A model generated the notes under the pieces. That model ran no database searches. It was not told the origin of the DNA and saw only the letters and a list, made by a program, of their open reading frames with translations. A program made the translations under genes and the position numbers. Positions 1 through 10,800 of a stretch of DNA of 64,000 nt are shown here, piece by piece (the first letter of the stretch is position 1; each line of letters opens with the position of its first letter). The stretch lies in assembly GCA_949358305.1 (NCBI GenBank), contig OX442314.1, positions 49,236,581 to 49,300,580 on the forward strand, in the 5' to 3' direction. Source of the stretch: Strigamia acuminata (taxonomy: Eukaryota > Arthropoda > Chilopoda > Geophilomorpha > Linotaeniidae).

Positions 1-2276
1 TTCTCATGTCGTTAATTCGAAACCTCACTATCAACTCCTCCAGATAATCGATTTGTAACAAATCCTCAATCCCCGACGGCCCTAACAAGTTGCATTCATC
101 AAGTCTCAAACATCTGAGTGTCTTCGCCATGAATGGACTTTTTTTTGACAAAAAATAATCGAATAAAAAATTTACAGTCGCACGAAAAAGCACCCAAAAT
201 CCAGCGCTTCTCTTCTCCATCATGGCGGCCAACTCGTGCGCAATTTTGTTCGTGAAGCCGGAGCAATGCAAAAAAAGTTTCTCCACATTGGGACACATCT
301 CCAACAACTCGAACAAAAACCCGGAGCTGACCCAACGATCGTTGGGATCGTACAAGTGAAATTCCACCAAGTTTTCGAAGCGCAAACCGCGCAAACAAAC
401 TCGATCGTACGCTTCGTTTTCCTCCGCTATCACGTCGGCCTCGTCTAACATGGCAACGTCCAAGATGCGCAGCTGCTTGAATTGCGCCAAACTGTGCAGC
501 ATTTTCAGGGTAAAGATGTTCGGGCTGATGTTTATTCTGCTGACCTTAGGACACGTGAGCGCCGCTATCTCCAGCTCCTCCTCGATGTCGTCGCGAGGGT
601 GCGTGAAGACCAATTGGCGCAGATTGTATTGCTGCGGTGGCGTGGCGATCGGCAGCAGCGCTTTTAGCCACCTGGAATCGTTGGTGTCCAAGTCTTGTAT
701 TGATTTCATCGTGTTTAAGATCAATCTGAAGCAGTCTGTTGGAAGTTCGTTGTAAAACTTGAACCAAATTAACGTTTTTCTTAGGGTGGAGTCTTGTGCG
801 CATAGTTTTCTTACGAAATCTTCGGTGATTCCGTGCGCAACGAGCCCATCGAGTGGCAGCCGAGCGATGTACTTCGCCGCGTCGTCTTCAGCGTTAGAAA
901 AGTTGTAAAGATCGAGTTGCTCGAGAGATGGCAAAGTGTGGTACATGCTTTTGCAGGCAGAAGCTGTCAGTGGAAATTCCCTTGGTAGTTCTAGCCCAGT
1001 CAGATTCTGTGCGAATAGATGCAATTAATAGAATTAATTTTTGTTAGAAAATGCATTTTTTGTTAGAAAATGCATTTTTTGTTAGAAAATGCAATTTTTG
1101 TTAGAAAATGCAATTTTTGTTAGAAAATGCAATTTTTGTTAGAAAATGCATTTTTTGTTAGAAAATGCAATTTTTGTTAGAAAATGCAATTTTTGTTAGA
1201 AAATGCAATTTTTGTTAGAAAATGCAATTTTTGTTAGAAAATGCAATTTTTGTTAGAAAATGCAATTTTTGTTAGAAAATGCAATTTTTGTTAGAAAATG
1301 CAATTTTTGTTAGAAAATGCAATTTTTGTTAGAAAATGCAATTTTTGTTAGAAAATGCAATTTTTGTTAGAAAATGCAATTTTTGTTAGAAAATGCTATT
1401 TTTGTTAGAAAATGCAATTTTTGTTAGAAAATGCAATTTTTGTTAGAAAATGCAATTTTTGTTAGAAAATGCAATTTTTGTTAGAAAATGCAATTTTTGT
1501 TAGAAAATGCAATTTTTGTTAGAAAATGCAATTTTTGTTAGAAAATGCAATTTTTGCACTTGGAAGTTGTAATTTTTCCAACACCAGACGCACATTCCTG
1601 CTTGCAAATGCATTTTCTGTCGTCTTTTGTGATTTTATTCTCCCCTCTTAACAATAATTTCAAGTCCCACCACTATGTCGACATCGGTCTCTTTTCCTAC
1701 TCACCTGCAACTTGTCGCCACATACTCGAAAAAAAAATTCCAAATCAAAATTTGGACTCATTTGCCCCAACCCCAGTTCGTCCACGTCGTCGTGTACAAA
1801 CAAAGCAATGTCCCACGCCTCTGGCCAGCGAACACTTTTGTCCCAAAAACTCCAAATTTTCTTCAGCATTCCTTCACGAACATCTCCAGCTAAATCAAAC
1901 AATATCACATTGATAATTACTAACAAAATCCACTAATCCGTGTCACACTCACGCAGTTTATCGAAATAACTGATTACTTCCATCGTAGTTTTCATATGAG
2001 CGTCGTCCGTTACTTCAACGTTCCACTGCATGATACGATCGAAAATTGTTTGTGTCGCCATGTCCTGTAATTTCTTCATGTTCGATTCTTCTGAATTGTA
2101 GTTTGGGTTTGTTTGTACATGAACCTTACTAGCCACAAAAAATTTTTAAACTTTAAAGCCTAAATTTGTTGATGGAGTGCTGAAATTGTTAACAATAGTT
2201 ACTGCAGCGACAGATAAACAAACATCGAAATGTTAAACAAACAATAAGCGGCGTATAATTCGTCCAAATCAGCCAT
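1..2276 (-). CDS. LRR-family gene, copy A (C-terminus beyond window)
   Basis: Four exons can be placed on the minus strand: 2276-2224, 2128-1953, 1889-1705 and 1006 to beyond base 1. All introns are GT-AG (95, 63 and 698 bp). Exons 1-3 sum to 414 nt, so exon 4 starts in phase 0, and the same sizes recur in copy B. The start is the ATG at 2276 (MADLDELYAAY). Exons 1-3 give about 138 residues with motifs KKLQDMATQTIFDRI and PEAWDIALFVH. Exon 4 encodes leucine-rich repeat-like units such as LKMLHSLAQFKQLRILDV and KTLRCLRLDECNLLG. The layout resembles F-box/LRR adaptors, but no clear F-box is seen, so the role is unknown. Intron 3 carries the 19-bp minisatellite. No stop or frameshift is seen inside the window, so the copy may be functional. 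Confidence 0.7.
1043..1555. repeat. 19-bp minisatellite, 27 units, in intron 3 of copy A
   Basis: The unit GTTAGAAAATGCAATTTTT repeats head to tail for 513 bp, exactly 27 periods. A few units differ by one base (GCATTTTTT near the left end, GCTATTTTT near 1395). The array lies inside intron 3 and does not touch the splice sites. Confidence 0.97.
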
Positions 2277-2338
2277 TTTGCTTCGGCAAAAGGAAAACGA
2301 GAAACCAAAAACAAACAATAAAAAAGAAACAAGACTGT

Positions 2339-2521
2339 CCAGTGAGCAGTGACAACTACCATGCCTGGTCAAAAAGGGCTCAAGGCGGTTTAGAAGAGAA
2401 GGATGTCTGGGAGGCAATTGACGCTTGTTTTGGACCTGTGTTGGCACCAGATCAGATGAAGAAAAACAAGAAGGCCATTGCTTACCTGTTCAGGATTGTA
2501 GAAGACAATTATTATTGGTGA
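2339..2521 (+). pseudogene. copia-type Gag fragment
   Basis: An open stretch ending in TGA at 2519-2521 reads DNYHAWSKRAQGGLEEKDVW and then ends KAIAYLFRIVEDNYYW. This follows the N-terminal Gag pattern of Ty1/copia elements (NY-x-x-W, then L-x-x-x-D-L/V-W, then a helix ending ALAxLFLSVDD-like). No start codon or flanking copia domains are seen, so this is a relic inserted where copy A loses its match to the other family promoters. Confidence 0.45.
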
Positions 2522-2954
2522 TAAAATACCAAGAGAATCAAAACATTGAAAATTACTAATCTCCTTATTGGATGTAATCGACATTGTATTTGCTCCTGCA
2601 ATAAGCAGAGAACAAACAATCATTTTAAAATATTTAATTGAGGAACACCTGGAATTATTCAAATTTATTTTTAGTGAAAATTCACTACGAATTCGATTAC
2701 GAAGACGATGATGACATCGAATACCCACTCTGTTATTGTACAGGCTTTTATTATCGCGTGAAAATGGGCGAGCAGATTTGGTCAATTACAAATGCTTCAT
2801 CTTTATAATTAATTAATTGTTAACAGTAATAATCTCAAGCAGTTTAAAATTGGGTATGACATAGAAAGCCATAAGTCACATTTAACAGGCCAAGTTTTAC
2901 ACTTTTATGTCCCATGTAGAATTTTTTCTTTTCCGCCAGACAGCTTAACAAAAC

Positions 2955-3050
2955 TCGCATTTTTTAACATAAATTGCATTTTTAACAAAAATTGGACTTA
3001 CTAACAAAAATTTCATTTTCTAACAAAGAAATACATTTTTTCACACAAAG
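2955..3050. repeat. degenerate vestige of the 19-bp minisatellite
   Basis: Several imperfect copies of the TTTTCTAACAAAAATTGCA pattern occur here in the same orientation as in copy B. With the LRR fragment that follows, they look like the remains of another family member. Confidence 0.6.
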
Positions 3051-3084
3051 AATGTAGTAAGTGTGAATACTAAATCCAAAGATA

Positions 3085-3200
3085 TTGTGGAAGATTTTGC
3101 AGAGTTTGACGAAATACAAGAAGTTGCGCAAGTTGTATGTCCACATGCGTTATGACGCGGACGTGAAATTAGCGGAGGAAAATGATGCGTTAGATCGAAT
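3085..3200 (+). pseudogene. LRR-exon fragment (fifth family copy)
   Basis: The plus strand reads ILQSLTKYKKLRKLYVHMRY followed by DADVKLAEENDALDR. This matches an internal part of exon 4 in copy C (LKMLQSLTSFKELRDLVV, then DSDVELTEEND). It lacks the rest of the exon and sits just upstream of the copy B promoter, downstream of the minisatellite vestige. It is a truncated relic of a former copy in the same orientation as B. Confidence 0.65.
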
Positions 3201-3715
3201 AAACAAAGCAGATGTTAAACAGTTAAAAATGCTGTACCGATCGCCATTTTTGGTTGTTTCTTTTTTTATTGTTTTTTTTTAGTTTGTCGTTTTCCTTTTG
3301 CCGAAGCTAAATGGCTGATTTGGACGAATTATACGCCGCTTATTGTTTGTTTAACATTTCGAGGTTTGTTTATCTGTCGCCGCAGTGACTATTGTTAACG
3401 ATTTCAGCACTCCATTAGCAAATTTAGGCTAAAGTTTAAAAACATTTTGTGGCTAGTAAGGTTCAAGCAGAAACAAACCCAAACTACAATTCAGAAGAAT
3501 CGAACATGAAGAAATTACAGGACATGGCGACACAAACAATTTTCGATCGTATTATGCAATGGAACGTCGAAGTAATGGACGACGCTCATAAGAAAAATAC
3601 GATGGAGTTAATCACTTATTTTGATAAACTACGTGAGTGTTACACGGATTAGTGTTTTTTTTTCATAATTATCAATGTGATGTTGTTTGATTTAGCTGGA
3701 GATGTTCGTGAAGGT

Positions 3716-4734
3716 TGTTGTGACCCGACTGGACCGGGGTCAACGAAGAGTTTCTCTCGTGACCTCGTTTCGGGTGTAAGGGGAGCCGCAAGCGCGTCTC
3801 CCTTCCCTCAGTGCATTGACATCTAGTCAATGGACAGGCGTCTGCCCTGAGGGAGTGGGGATGGCTCGTCCACCCCACCATTGGGTGATTCCGGTCACCT
3901 GTCAACCCCGCTTTGTGCAAAGGAATGTGCCTTGCACTGAGCGGGCAGAACCAACACAACCATCAAACGAGAAACACACGTAAACCCGTCGTCCTACAAG
4001 ATCAGGCCCAAGTAAATATACTGGGATTGACCAAGGACAAAGGACAATTTACCGTGAGTACGTTTGGTCAGTGTCAAACTCCGCAGAGTAACCTGCGAGA
4101 TAAGATTACCACACTATTTTAGCACACCAGCTAGAAATAGTAAAAACCACTCCAGTTTAGCGAGTTGTGCAGACAAACGGTCGCACAAGCCTAAACTGCA
4201 GTAAAACCACGACGAGCGTTCCCGCCGCTGTGTGACCGCCGGGAGCCAGAAGAGTCCGCCGCTGTGTGATCGCCGGACACCACACAAAAACCTAGACAAC
4301 AGCCCGAAGTAAGCCTTTTAACTAAGCATTCACTCGCGCCCGACCAGCGTGAGCCCGAAGGACCAGCCAGAGACGAGCCGAGGACGCCATATTGCCACGC
4401 CGGCCCAAGACGACACCACGTTGCCACAACGAGGACGCCATCTTGGACACGACCGAGACAACAGACGACCTCGCCGATTCCAGCCAGCTTTCATCATACC
4501 TTTACCTTTCCATTTCCCTTCACCCATTCCGATTTACCTTTTACCTACCTTTTATATATATATATATATAAGATATATCTGTACATTGTCCCACAGAATA
4601 AATCTATATTATATTTTACCTTTTATATCTGTGTAATCATTTCTTTGGGTAAACCGCTTGAGCAAAGCGGTAGTGAGTTAGTCGAATTAAGTAATCAACC
4701 CACGAGTTAGCGACGGTTAGAGTTGAGCGCGACA
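3716..4734 (+). repeat. 5' LTR of element 1
   Basis: 1019 bp, TG...CA ends. It contains a TA-rich stretch (4555-4571) that could serve as TATA region and AATAAA at 4597-4602 as poly(A) signal, plus a short internal duplication of the motif CCGCCGCTGTGTGA near 4224-4275. Short open stretches here recur identically in the 3' LTR and are not genes. Confidence 0.95.
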
Positions 4735-4736
4735 CG

Positions 4737-4754
4737 TGGGGGCCTGTCCGGGAT
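4737..4754 (+). other. primer binding site, tRNA-Pro type
   Basis: TGGGGGCCTGTCCGGGAT begins 2 nt after the LTR. It differs by two adjacent bases from the well-known proline tRNA primer site of murine leukaemia virus (GGGGGCTCGTCC core). Element 2 starts its primer site with the same TGGGGGCCTGT. Confidence 0.8.
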
Positions 4755-4806
4755 CAAGTCGAATAACTGATTCTAACCTGTGATTACATCATACCCAAAG
4801 CAAGAA

Positions 4807-7800
4807 ATGGCAGATAATACCCGAGTAACAGATTCCGACTCCGACGCAAACAAGAGAGCCGGCAGTCGTAAAGGCGCCGACTATCACTTGCGATCTGGAG
4901 GTCCCTTACCCAAAGCCTCAGCGCACGAAGCGAGGCAAAAACGGCGTAAGCCTAAACCCGATCGTAGAAGCGCATCCGAGGCATCGCACCCGTCTCGCAC
5001 CGAGACGAGGCAGCGATTGGACGAGACAGAGCGGGGTGAAGAGCAATCTCACTCCAAACTGCCGCGTTCTAACCGTGACGGCGAGACGAGCGGAAACGAG
5101 GTTTTATCCCGTAACCAATCGCCTCGTCTAACGCACGACACCGAGGTGGGCAGTCCGAAAGCAGCGTCTCCGATACAAAAGACGGCCTCAAATACGACCG
5201 CTAATTCGGCACTAAACACGCCAATTACGCAAAGCCGCCCAGCTTCGGTCAGGTCCGAAGGACACAAGTCCAACTCATCCTCTGTCAAGCGTGTTTCGAG
5301 CCAGCCTTACAGCGTCTCGGGCACCTTGATTGATGCGATGCAATTGGCACAGGCGGAAGGAGTGAGATACACCCTTCCGACGGGGAAAATTACCGTGTAC
5401 GAAACGTTACAGATCGTACGTGCAGCTTTAAAAGCGCACAGTGTATCCCCACAAATCACCATTGTTGAAGGTGCACACGCTCAACAATTGGTTGATTCCG
5501 CTCAATTTGAAGCGGATGCAGAGAACGAGGCTCGTCAAGCCATTCGCGAGAGACGGAGGAAGCTGGCGGAAAGAGAAGCGCAAGCTCTCGAGTACGGCAG
5601 AACCCAGCCCAATCCGACTACTCCCGAGGAGGTAGAAATAGTTGACCGAGCCCTGAGAGCACATCGATATGCTTTCCACTCGCAACAAGAAGCAGAGCGA
5701 GCATTTATGGCCAGATTGCGACGAGATGACCCGAAATCCGTCCGCAAACCAGAGGTCAGTTCATCCGAGCTGTCCGACGAGAGCCTAGAGGGAGACCCGA
5801 AGCGCACGCCGAAGGCCAAACCCAAACCCCAGCCGGAGAGAGCAACACCAGCTACTCCGCGCAAGAGAGATGCGTCGGCCAGAGAACAACAAACTCGGCC
5901 CCGCATGCAAGCTCTCGATTCAGCCACAAATAATGCGATAACGCGATTAATCAACGCTAATAATGCTAGGCGAAATGAAGAGCAAGCTCTCACAAGCCAA
6001 CAGCATGATAATCCACAAGGGACTGAGTGGCAACAACCAGTGCCCATCCTTAAAGACGACGAGTCGTCAAGGAGACAATCGCATGATCGCACCTCTTCGC
6101 GAGAAGAAGGCAAACGCGATGAAAGACCGAAATATTTTCACTACGGAAATAGTGATTCGTCGTCAGATGGACTGGAGTCAAATGCACCCAGTCATCACGA
6201 TTCGGAGAGAGGTTCCGGAGAAAGACGAAGGGAAAGAGAACGCGATGAACGCAGAGAAAGGGAACGTGACGACCGTCGTAGGGGCCGGAAAGAGTCAAAC
6301 TCTTCACGGCGCAACCCGCCACGCCGCTCACCGTCTCCCGACCCCAGCTCCGACCCCTCATCCAACGACGACAGACGAAAGGAAAAATCAAGTAATCGCC
6401 GGAAGAGATCCAACTCTCCGCGCGATAGAGAGAAACGACGTCGATCGGAAAATAGCGACCACCGACGGGAGGAGTTTCAGGACCTTCCCCGACAAAGCGC
6501 GTTTACCGATTCGACGGGTCGGCAGTATACGATGGGAGAGCTTGGAAGAGCCCTACTCGGCTCGTTAAAAGCCGAGGGAATTGATCTGAGCAAACGAAAC
6601 GATCGTAATCGTAGCACTGGTGACCGCGTAAAGAAAAAATACGCTGTCTCCCGACGTGACACCATGAGTGTTACCGGGAATATTAGGTGGCAATTTTATA
6701 TTCAGAACCGTTTCGACGGGTCATGGAAAGCGGGAGATCGCTTCCTTGACGAAGTAATTCGAATTAAGACTGCCACTAAAGCCACCGTAGGAGACATGCT
6801 CACCCACGGTATTGTCGAGCTAATGACAGGCTCGGCACGTGAGTGGTACCAAGGATTGAAAGGCGTCAATTGGGACGACTTTTTAATGAGATTCGACCTG
6901 CGCTACGGCGAGACACCCGAAGAGGTGAGCCGAAAGATGCGAGGTCTTCGCCAGATGCCTGGTGAAACCATAATGGATTACGACATTCGCGCCAGATTGT
7001 TGTTCGAAAAGGCCCCGATGGAATTTCACGCCACGGGATTCAACCTTTTCTTTCTCGGCGGTTTGTCGGAATACTCGCAAAGGGTGCTACTTGAAGAAAG
7101 GGCACCGACAGGAGGTAGCTACGAGGAGATGAGCGCCTTCCTGTTCGAGAACACGATAGATATCGAGAAGAGATATTATTCCGCTTTACCAGAAGCGGAG
7201 AAAGCAGCGACCGCAAAACGTCTCAAGTTGAGTGCGGAAAGATATGGGGCGACAGATAAGATTATGCGCCCTACTGAATATCTTAGCGGTATAATGGAGC
7301 TGGCAGAAGCTAGCGTTGGTTTGCAAATAAAAAATAAACTGACATCCCCGCTGCCTTCCAACCCTTTGGCCGCCCCTAAAAAGGCACCGACAGCGTCAGC
7401 CATGCAAGCGACACTGGAGGAGGTCAAGGAGGGGGAGGAAGCCGAACAAAATGTCGGAAAATCAGACGAAAAAGAAGAAAAAGACGATTATTCGACGGAC
7501 GAAGAAATACGAAGCTATCGCGATACCTTATCAACGGGTTGCGATGAGGAAGGACCGCTAGTACATCTCATCCATCGAGATAGAGCGGTAGAAGAATTTC
7601 GCGCCAGGTTAAAACCAAATGCCGGTCGAATTCCGAAGTATTTTCGGAAAAATTACACGCCACCGTCGAAAGCAGACCCTGAAAAGAAAAAATCGACTGA
7701 AGCCCCAAGAGACAAATCAAATATTCGCTGTTTCAAGTGTAACCAACCGGGCCACTACTCCAATGAGTGCCCAAGAACAGCGAAAGAAGACGCTAAGTTT

Positions 7801-7890
7801 GACGCGATAATGAAGCAGATGGCAGAGATTAAACTCGCCATGGCAAAAAACGAGTCAAAAAACGAGTCAGCGCAGGCGGCGAAGAAATAA
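4807..7890 (+). CDS. gag: Gag polyprotein of element 1
   Basis: The first ATG (4807, MADNTRVTDSD) gives 1027 residues; an upstream GTG at 4780 is in frame but less likely. The N-terminal 450 residues are charged and low-complexity with a Glu/Arg-rich helical stretch (RERRRKLAEREAQALEYG). Residues about 460-555 are SR-rich (RERERDERRERERD, PPRRSPSPDP). Residues about 628-785 form a capsid-like region (WKAGDRFLDEVIRI, REWYQGLKGVNWDDFL), and a CCHC zinc knuckle CFKCNQPGHYSNEC lies near residue 974. It should assemble the particle and bind RNA. The frame is intact. It is far longer than typical gypsy Gags; the extra N-terminal half corresponds to the separate coiled-coil ORF of element 2. Confidence 0.9.
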   Translation: MADNTRVTDSDSDANKRAGSRKGADYHLRSGGPLPKASAHEARQKRRKPKPDRRSASEASHPSRTETRQRLDETERGEEQSHSKLPRSNRDGETSGNEVLSRNQSPRLTHDTEVGSPKAASPIQKTASNTTANSALNTPITQSRPASVRSEGHKSNSSSVKRVSSQPYSVSGTLIDAMQLAQAEGVRYTLPTGKITVYETLQIVRAALKAHSVSPQITIVEGAHAQQLVDSAQFEADAENEARQAIRERRRKLAEREAQALEYGRTQPNPTTPEEVEIVDRALRAHRYAFHSQQEAERAFMARLRRDDPKSVRKPEVSSSELSDESLEGDPKRTPKAKPKPQPERATPATPRKRDASAREQQTRPRMQALDSATNNAITRLINANNARRNEEQALTSQQHDNPQGTEWQQPVPILKDDESSRRQSHDRTSSREEGKRDERPKYFHYGNSDSSSDGLESNAPSHHDSERGSGERRRERERDERRERERDDRRRGRKESNSSRRNPPRRSPSPDPSSDPSSNDDRRKEKSSNRRKRSNSPRDREKRRRSENSDHRREEFQDLPRQSAFTDSTGRQYTMGELGRALLGSLKAEGIDLSKRNDRNRSTGDRVKKKYAVSRRDTMSVTGNIRWQFYIQNRFDGSWKAGDRFLDEVIRIKTATKATVGDMLTHGIVELMTGSAREWYQGLKGVNWDDFLMRFDLRYGETPEEVSRKMRGLRQMPGETIMDYDIRARLLFEKAPMEFHATGFNLFFLGGLSEYSQRVLLEERAPTGGSYEEMSAFLFENTIDIEKRYYSALPEAEKAATAKRLKLSAERYGATDKIMRPTEYLSGIMELAEASVGLQIKNKLTSPLPSNPLAAPKKAPTASAMQATLEEVKEGEEAEQNVGKSDEKEEKDDYSTDEEIRSYRDTLSTGCDEEGPLVHLIHRDRAVEEFRARLKPNAGRIPKYFRKNYTPPSKADPEKKKSTEAPRDKSNIRCFKCNQPGHYSNECPRTAKEDAKFDAIMKQMAEIKLAMAKNESKNESAQAAKK

Positions 7891-10800
7891 TTTCTCGACC
7901 GTCTGCGCCATTCATGAAGAAAAAGGGGTTTAACAAAGGGTTCGATAAGCCGCCACCAGTCAAAGAAATGGGTAGTGACATAGCTAACGCCCAAATTCAA
8001 GACAGGGCCAACAACGCTTTGCAGGTAATTACCGCAAACGCTGAGGCTGAGGCGGAAGAACCGAACCTACTGCTTGAAGAATTACCTCAAGTAGTCGAAG
8101 ACACAGAAGAATTTCGTGTTTTCATGTGCAACGTGGCGGTCGAATACACCAACCGCCTATGTATGTTGCCCATGACAATAGAACGTGAAAAAATTATGGG
8201 ACTACTAGACTCGGGAGCAGATCGCTCGTTCGTTTCCGAAGACATAGTAGCATCATTGGGTCTCACCGATAAGATAAAAGGCGTTAATAAAAATATACGT
8301 CTAAAAACCGCCAACGGAATGGCGCGTCCAAAAGGAGTTATATTATTGACCATGGAGTGGCTCGGAGGAGTAGAACAGCACCCTTTCCTGGTCCTGCCCA
8401 CATGCGACAGAATTTTTCTGTTGGGCTTAGACCTCATGGCGTCAATGGAAATACAACCCAATCCAATAACGAAATCTTGGAATTATATCAGAAATGATAA
8501 GGAAAGACCCGCAATTGTCGTGCCACCAGCTCTTGTAAAAGAAGCGGCCGACAAGACACAGTGGGAGAAAGGCCTAAAGAAATTCGTTCAAGATTACGAT
8601 TTTAAAGCATTCGTAACAGAATTGCAACGGGACAATGTAGTGGAAACGCTTGTCGCCGACGCCGCTTTAGAATTAAACGAAGCGGCAGCCCTACGAAGGG
8701 TCCTACTTAAATATGAGGGGATCCTGTCGAAAAAACCGGGCCGAACGAATAGGGCTATTCACGAAATTAAATTGACGGATAATAAACCTATACGAGTTGC
8801 GTATAAGGGAATGAACCCGCAAAAACGTGAAATAGTGCAAAAAATGTGCCAAGAAATGCTAGACAGTGGCATTGTCTCCGAGGCCCAGGGAGAATACGCG
8901 ACGCGAGTTGTGCTCGTGATGCGCCCGGGCTCGGACCCACGCCTATGCATTGATTACCGCCCATTAAACGCGGTGACAGAAATAGATCCCATACAGATGC
9001 CGTCTATCGAATCCATTTTGAGAGAGCTTAGCCCCTTTTCTTGGGTTACGACGATGGATCTGTCGAAGGGATACTGGCAAGTTGAGATGAGGCCAGAGGA
9101 TAAGTTAAAAACAGCATTTTACTCGCCAATTGGACGGTTGATGTTCAACGTCATGCCATTTGGTTTAGTGAATGCTCCCAGTACCTTTCAGAGACTAATC
9201 GAAAGCGTATTGGGTGATATCCTGCATCAGTTTGTGTGGGCATACCTAGATGACATAGTTATTGCCTCTAAAACATTCGAAGAGCACATTGAGCACATCG
9301 ACCAAGTGCTCACCCGGCTGGCAAAAGCTGGGTTACACGTGCATCCGGGCAAAAGCAAGTTCTGTCGAAAGGAGCTTGCCTTCCTGGGTTATCGCATTGG
9401 AGTCAATGGTTTAGCTATTGGCCCCGAAAAAATCGATGCGATTAATCGTTTCCCACCACCCGAGGACGTTAAAGGTGTCCAACGGTTTATGGGAATGATA
9501 AACTTCTTCGGCAGGTTGCTACCGGGTCTAGCTGAAGTGGCAGCCCCAGTTACCGACCTCCTGAAGAATGAAAACGAATTTGTATGGTCAAATGAGTGCA
9601 ACATCGCATTTAATGCAATAAAGAGGATGCTGACGGAAGTCGGCGTAATGCCTCTACCCGACTTAAACCGGCCGTTCATATTACACACGGACGCCAGCAG
9701 AGTTGGGTTAGGAGCGGCGTTGCTCCAAACACACGTGCGCGACGGAGTCGAACAAGACCTGCCGTGCATGTTTATAAGTCGCAAACTCCAAGGCGCTGAA
9801 AAGAATTACAATGCCACCGAGTTGGAGTGTTTGGCCGTTGTGTGGGCCATAAGGAAATTCAGAGATTATCTCGAATATACCAAATTTGTGGTCCACACAG
9901 ATCATCAAGCGTTACAATGGCTGATGAAATTAAAAGAGCCAGCCGGTCGACTAGCCAGATGGCAGTTAGAACTGATGGCATGCGACTTGACCATTCAATA
10001 CAAGCCCGGCAAATATAACGTCGTGGCTGACGCTCTGTCACGGGCACCAGTGTCAGATCCAATCGACGCTGACGATGATGGCGAGGATGACTCCCGCATC
10101 ATTTATTGCCCTACGAGTTGTCACCGTTGGGATTTAAGGAAGATGAATGAAATTCCCACCGCGTCTCCGGCAGATGTAAAATTCTGTGGATTTTGGACGC
10201 GGTTATACCAACCAGCTGCTGACAATTACCCAAATGCAAGGAAGGAATTTAAGCTAGAGCGGAGAATAAATGACCCGCTTCTAAGCGCCTTCCACGCTCA
10301 TGTCGGCGAGCAGATGCAAAGCAGTCCCCCGACAAGGGAGGAAATAATTGTGCAACAAAAATTAGACAAGAAATGTCAGGACAGAGCTAGATTCGTACTG
10401 ACAGGAAAATATCCGCCCAATCTAACCAGAAGGCAGAAGCGTCGTTATGCACACGAATCCATAGATTACCTATTGGATGACGGCCTTTTAGTGAAACATC
10501 ACCCAAATCACCAAGATGACTTGAGTGAATCGGACACCGCAGTAAAGGTAGTAATACCTGCTTCCTTAATCGGTCGCGTGCTGTGGTTGTTACACGGGCA
10601 CCCGCTTGCGAGCCATGCGGGAGTAAGCAGAACACTCTATCGTGCTACACAGCTTTTTCACTGGACAGGGATGAAAAAAGATATTGCTCTTTTTGTCCAC
10701 CAATGTCAGCGATGTCAAGCGTGCAAGCCGAGGAGTAAATCACCATTCGAAACTATTTTCTTAGGGCCTTACGCGCCTTTTGATTGTTTAAGTGTCGATG

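Larger units (their letters stand above)
2277..3310. promoter_or_regulatory. spacer between head-to-head genes A and B, presumed divergent promoters
   Basis: The bases just upstream of both start codons are inverted copies (2277-2332 and about 3248-3310), sharing a run that ends CCTTTTGCCGAAGC before the ATG. The B side continues to match the upstream side of pseudogene D for roughly another 60 bp (about 3193-3250 against 23945-24010). The A side breaks off at about 2331, where a copia Gag fragment begins. The promoter role is inferred from position and conservation; no TATA box was assigned. Confidence 0.4.

Noticed and set aside
1043-1555. Regular repeat array as a CRISPR array
   Set aside because: The 19-bp units are contiguous with no spacers, lie in an intron, and the genome is eukaryotic.
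2390-2785. 131-codon minus-strand ORF between genes A and B
   Set aside because: Antisense of the copia Gag fragment and low-complexity beyond it.
3672-4636. Several 60-95 codon ORFs repeated in both LTRs of element 1
   Set aside because: They lie inside LTRs, recur at 16168-17120 because the LTRs are identical, and have no protein-like features.
5535-6568. Two ORFs of about 190-200 codons over gag of element 1
   Set aside because: Arg/Ser-rich frames antisense to or shifted from Gag; composition follows from the SR-rich coding sequence.
7914-7916. ATG 7914 as the true pol start by reinitiation
   Set aside because: Possible from its 23-nt distance to the gag stop, but the in-phase AAAAAAC sites, optimal hairpin and matching layout in element 2 favour -1 frameshifting.
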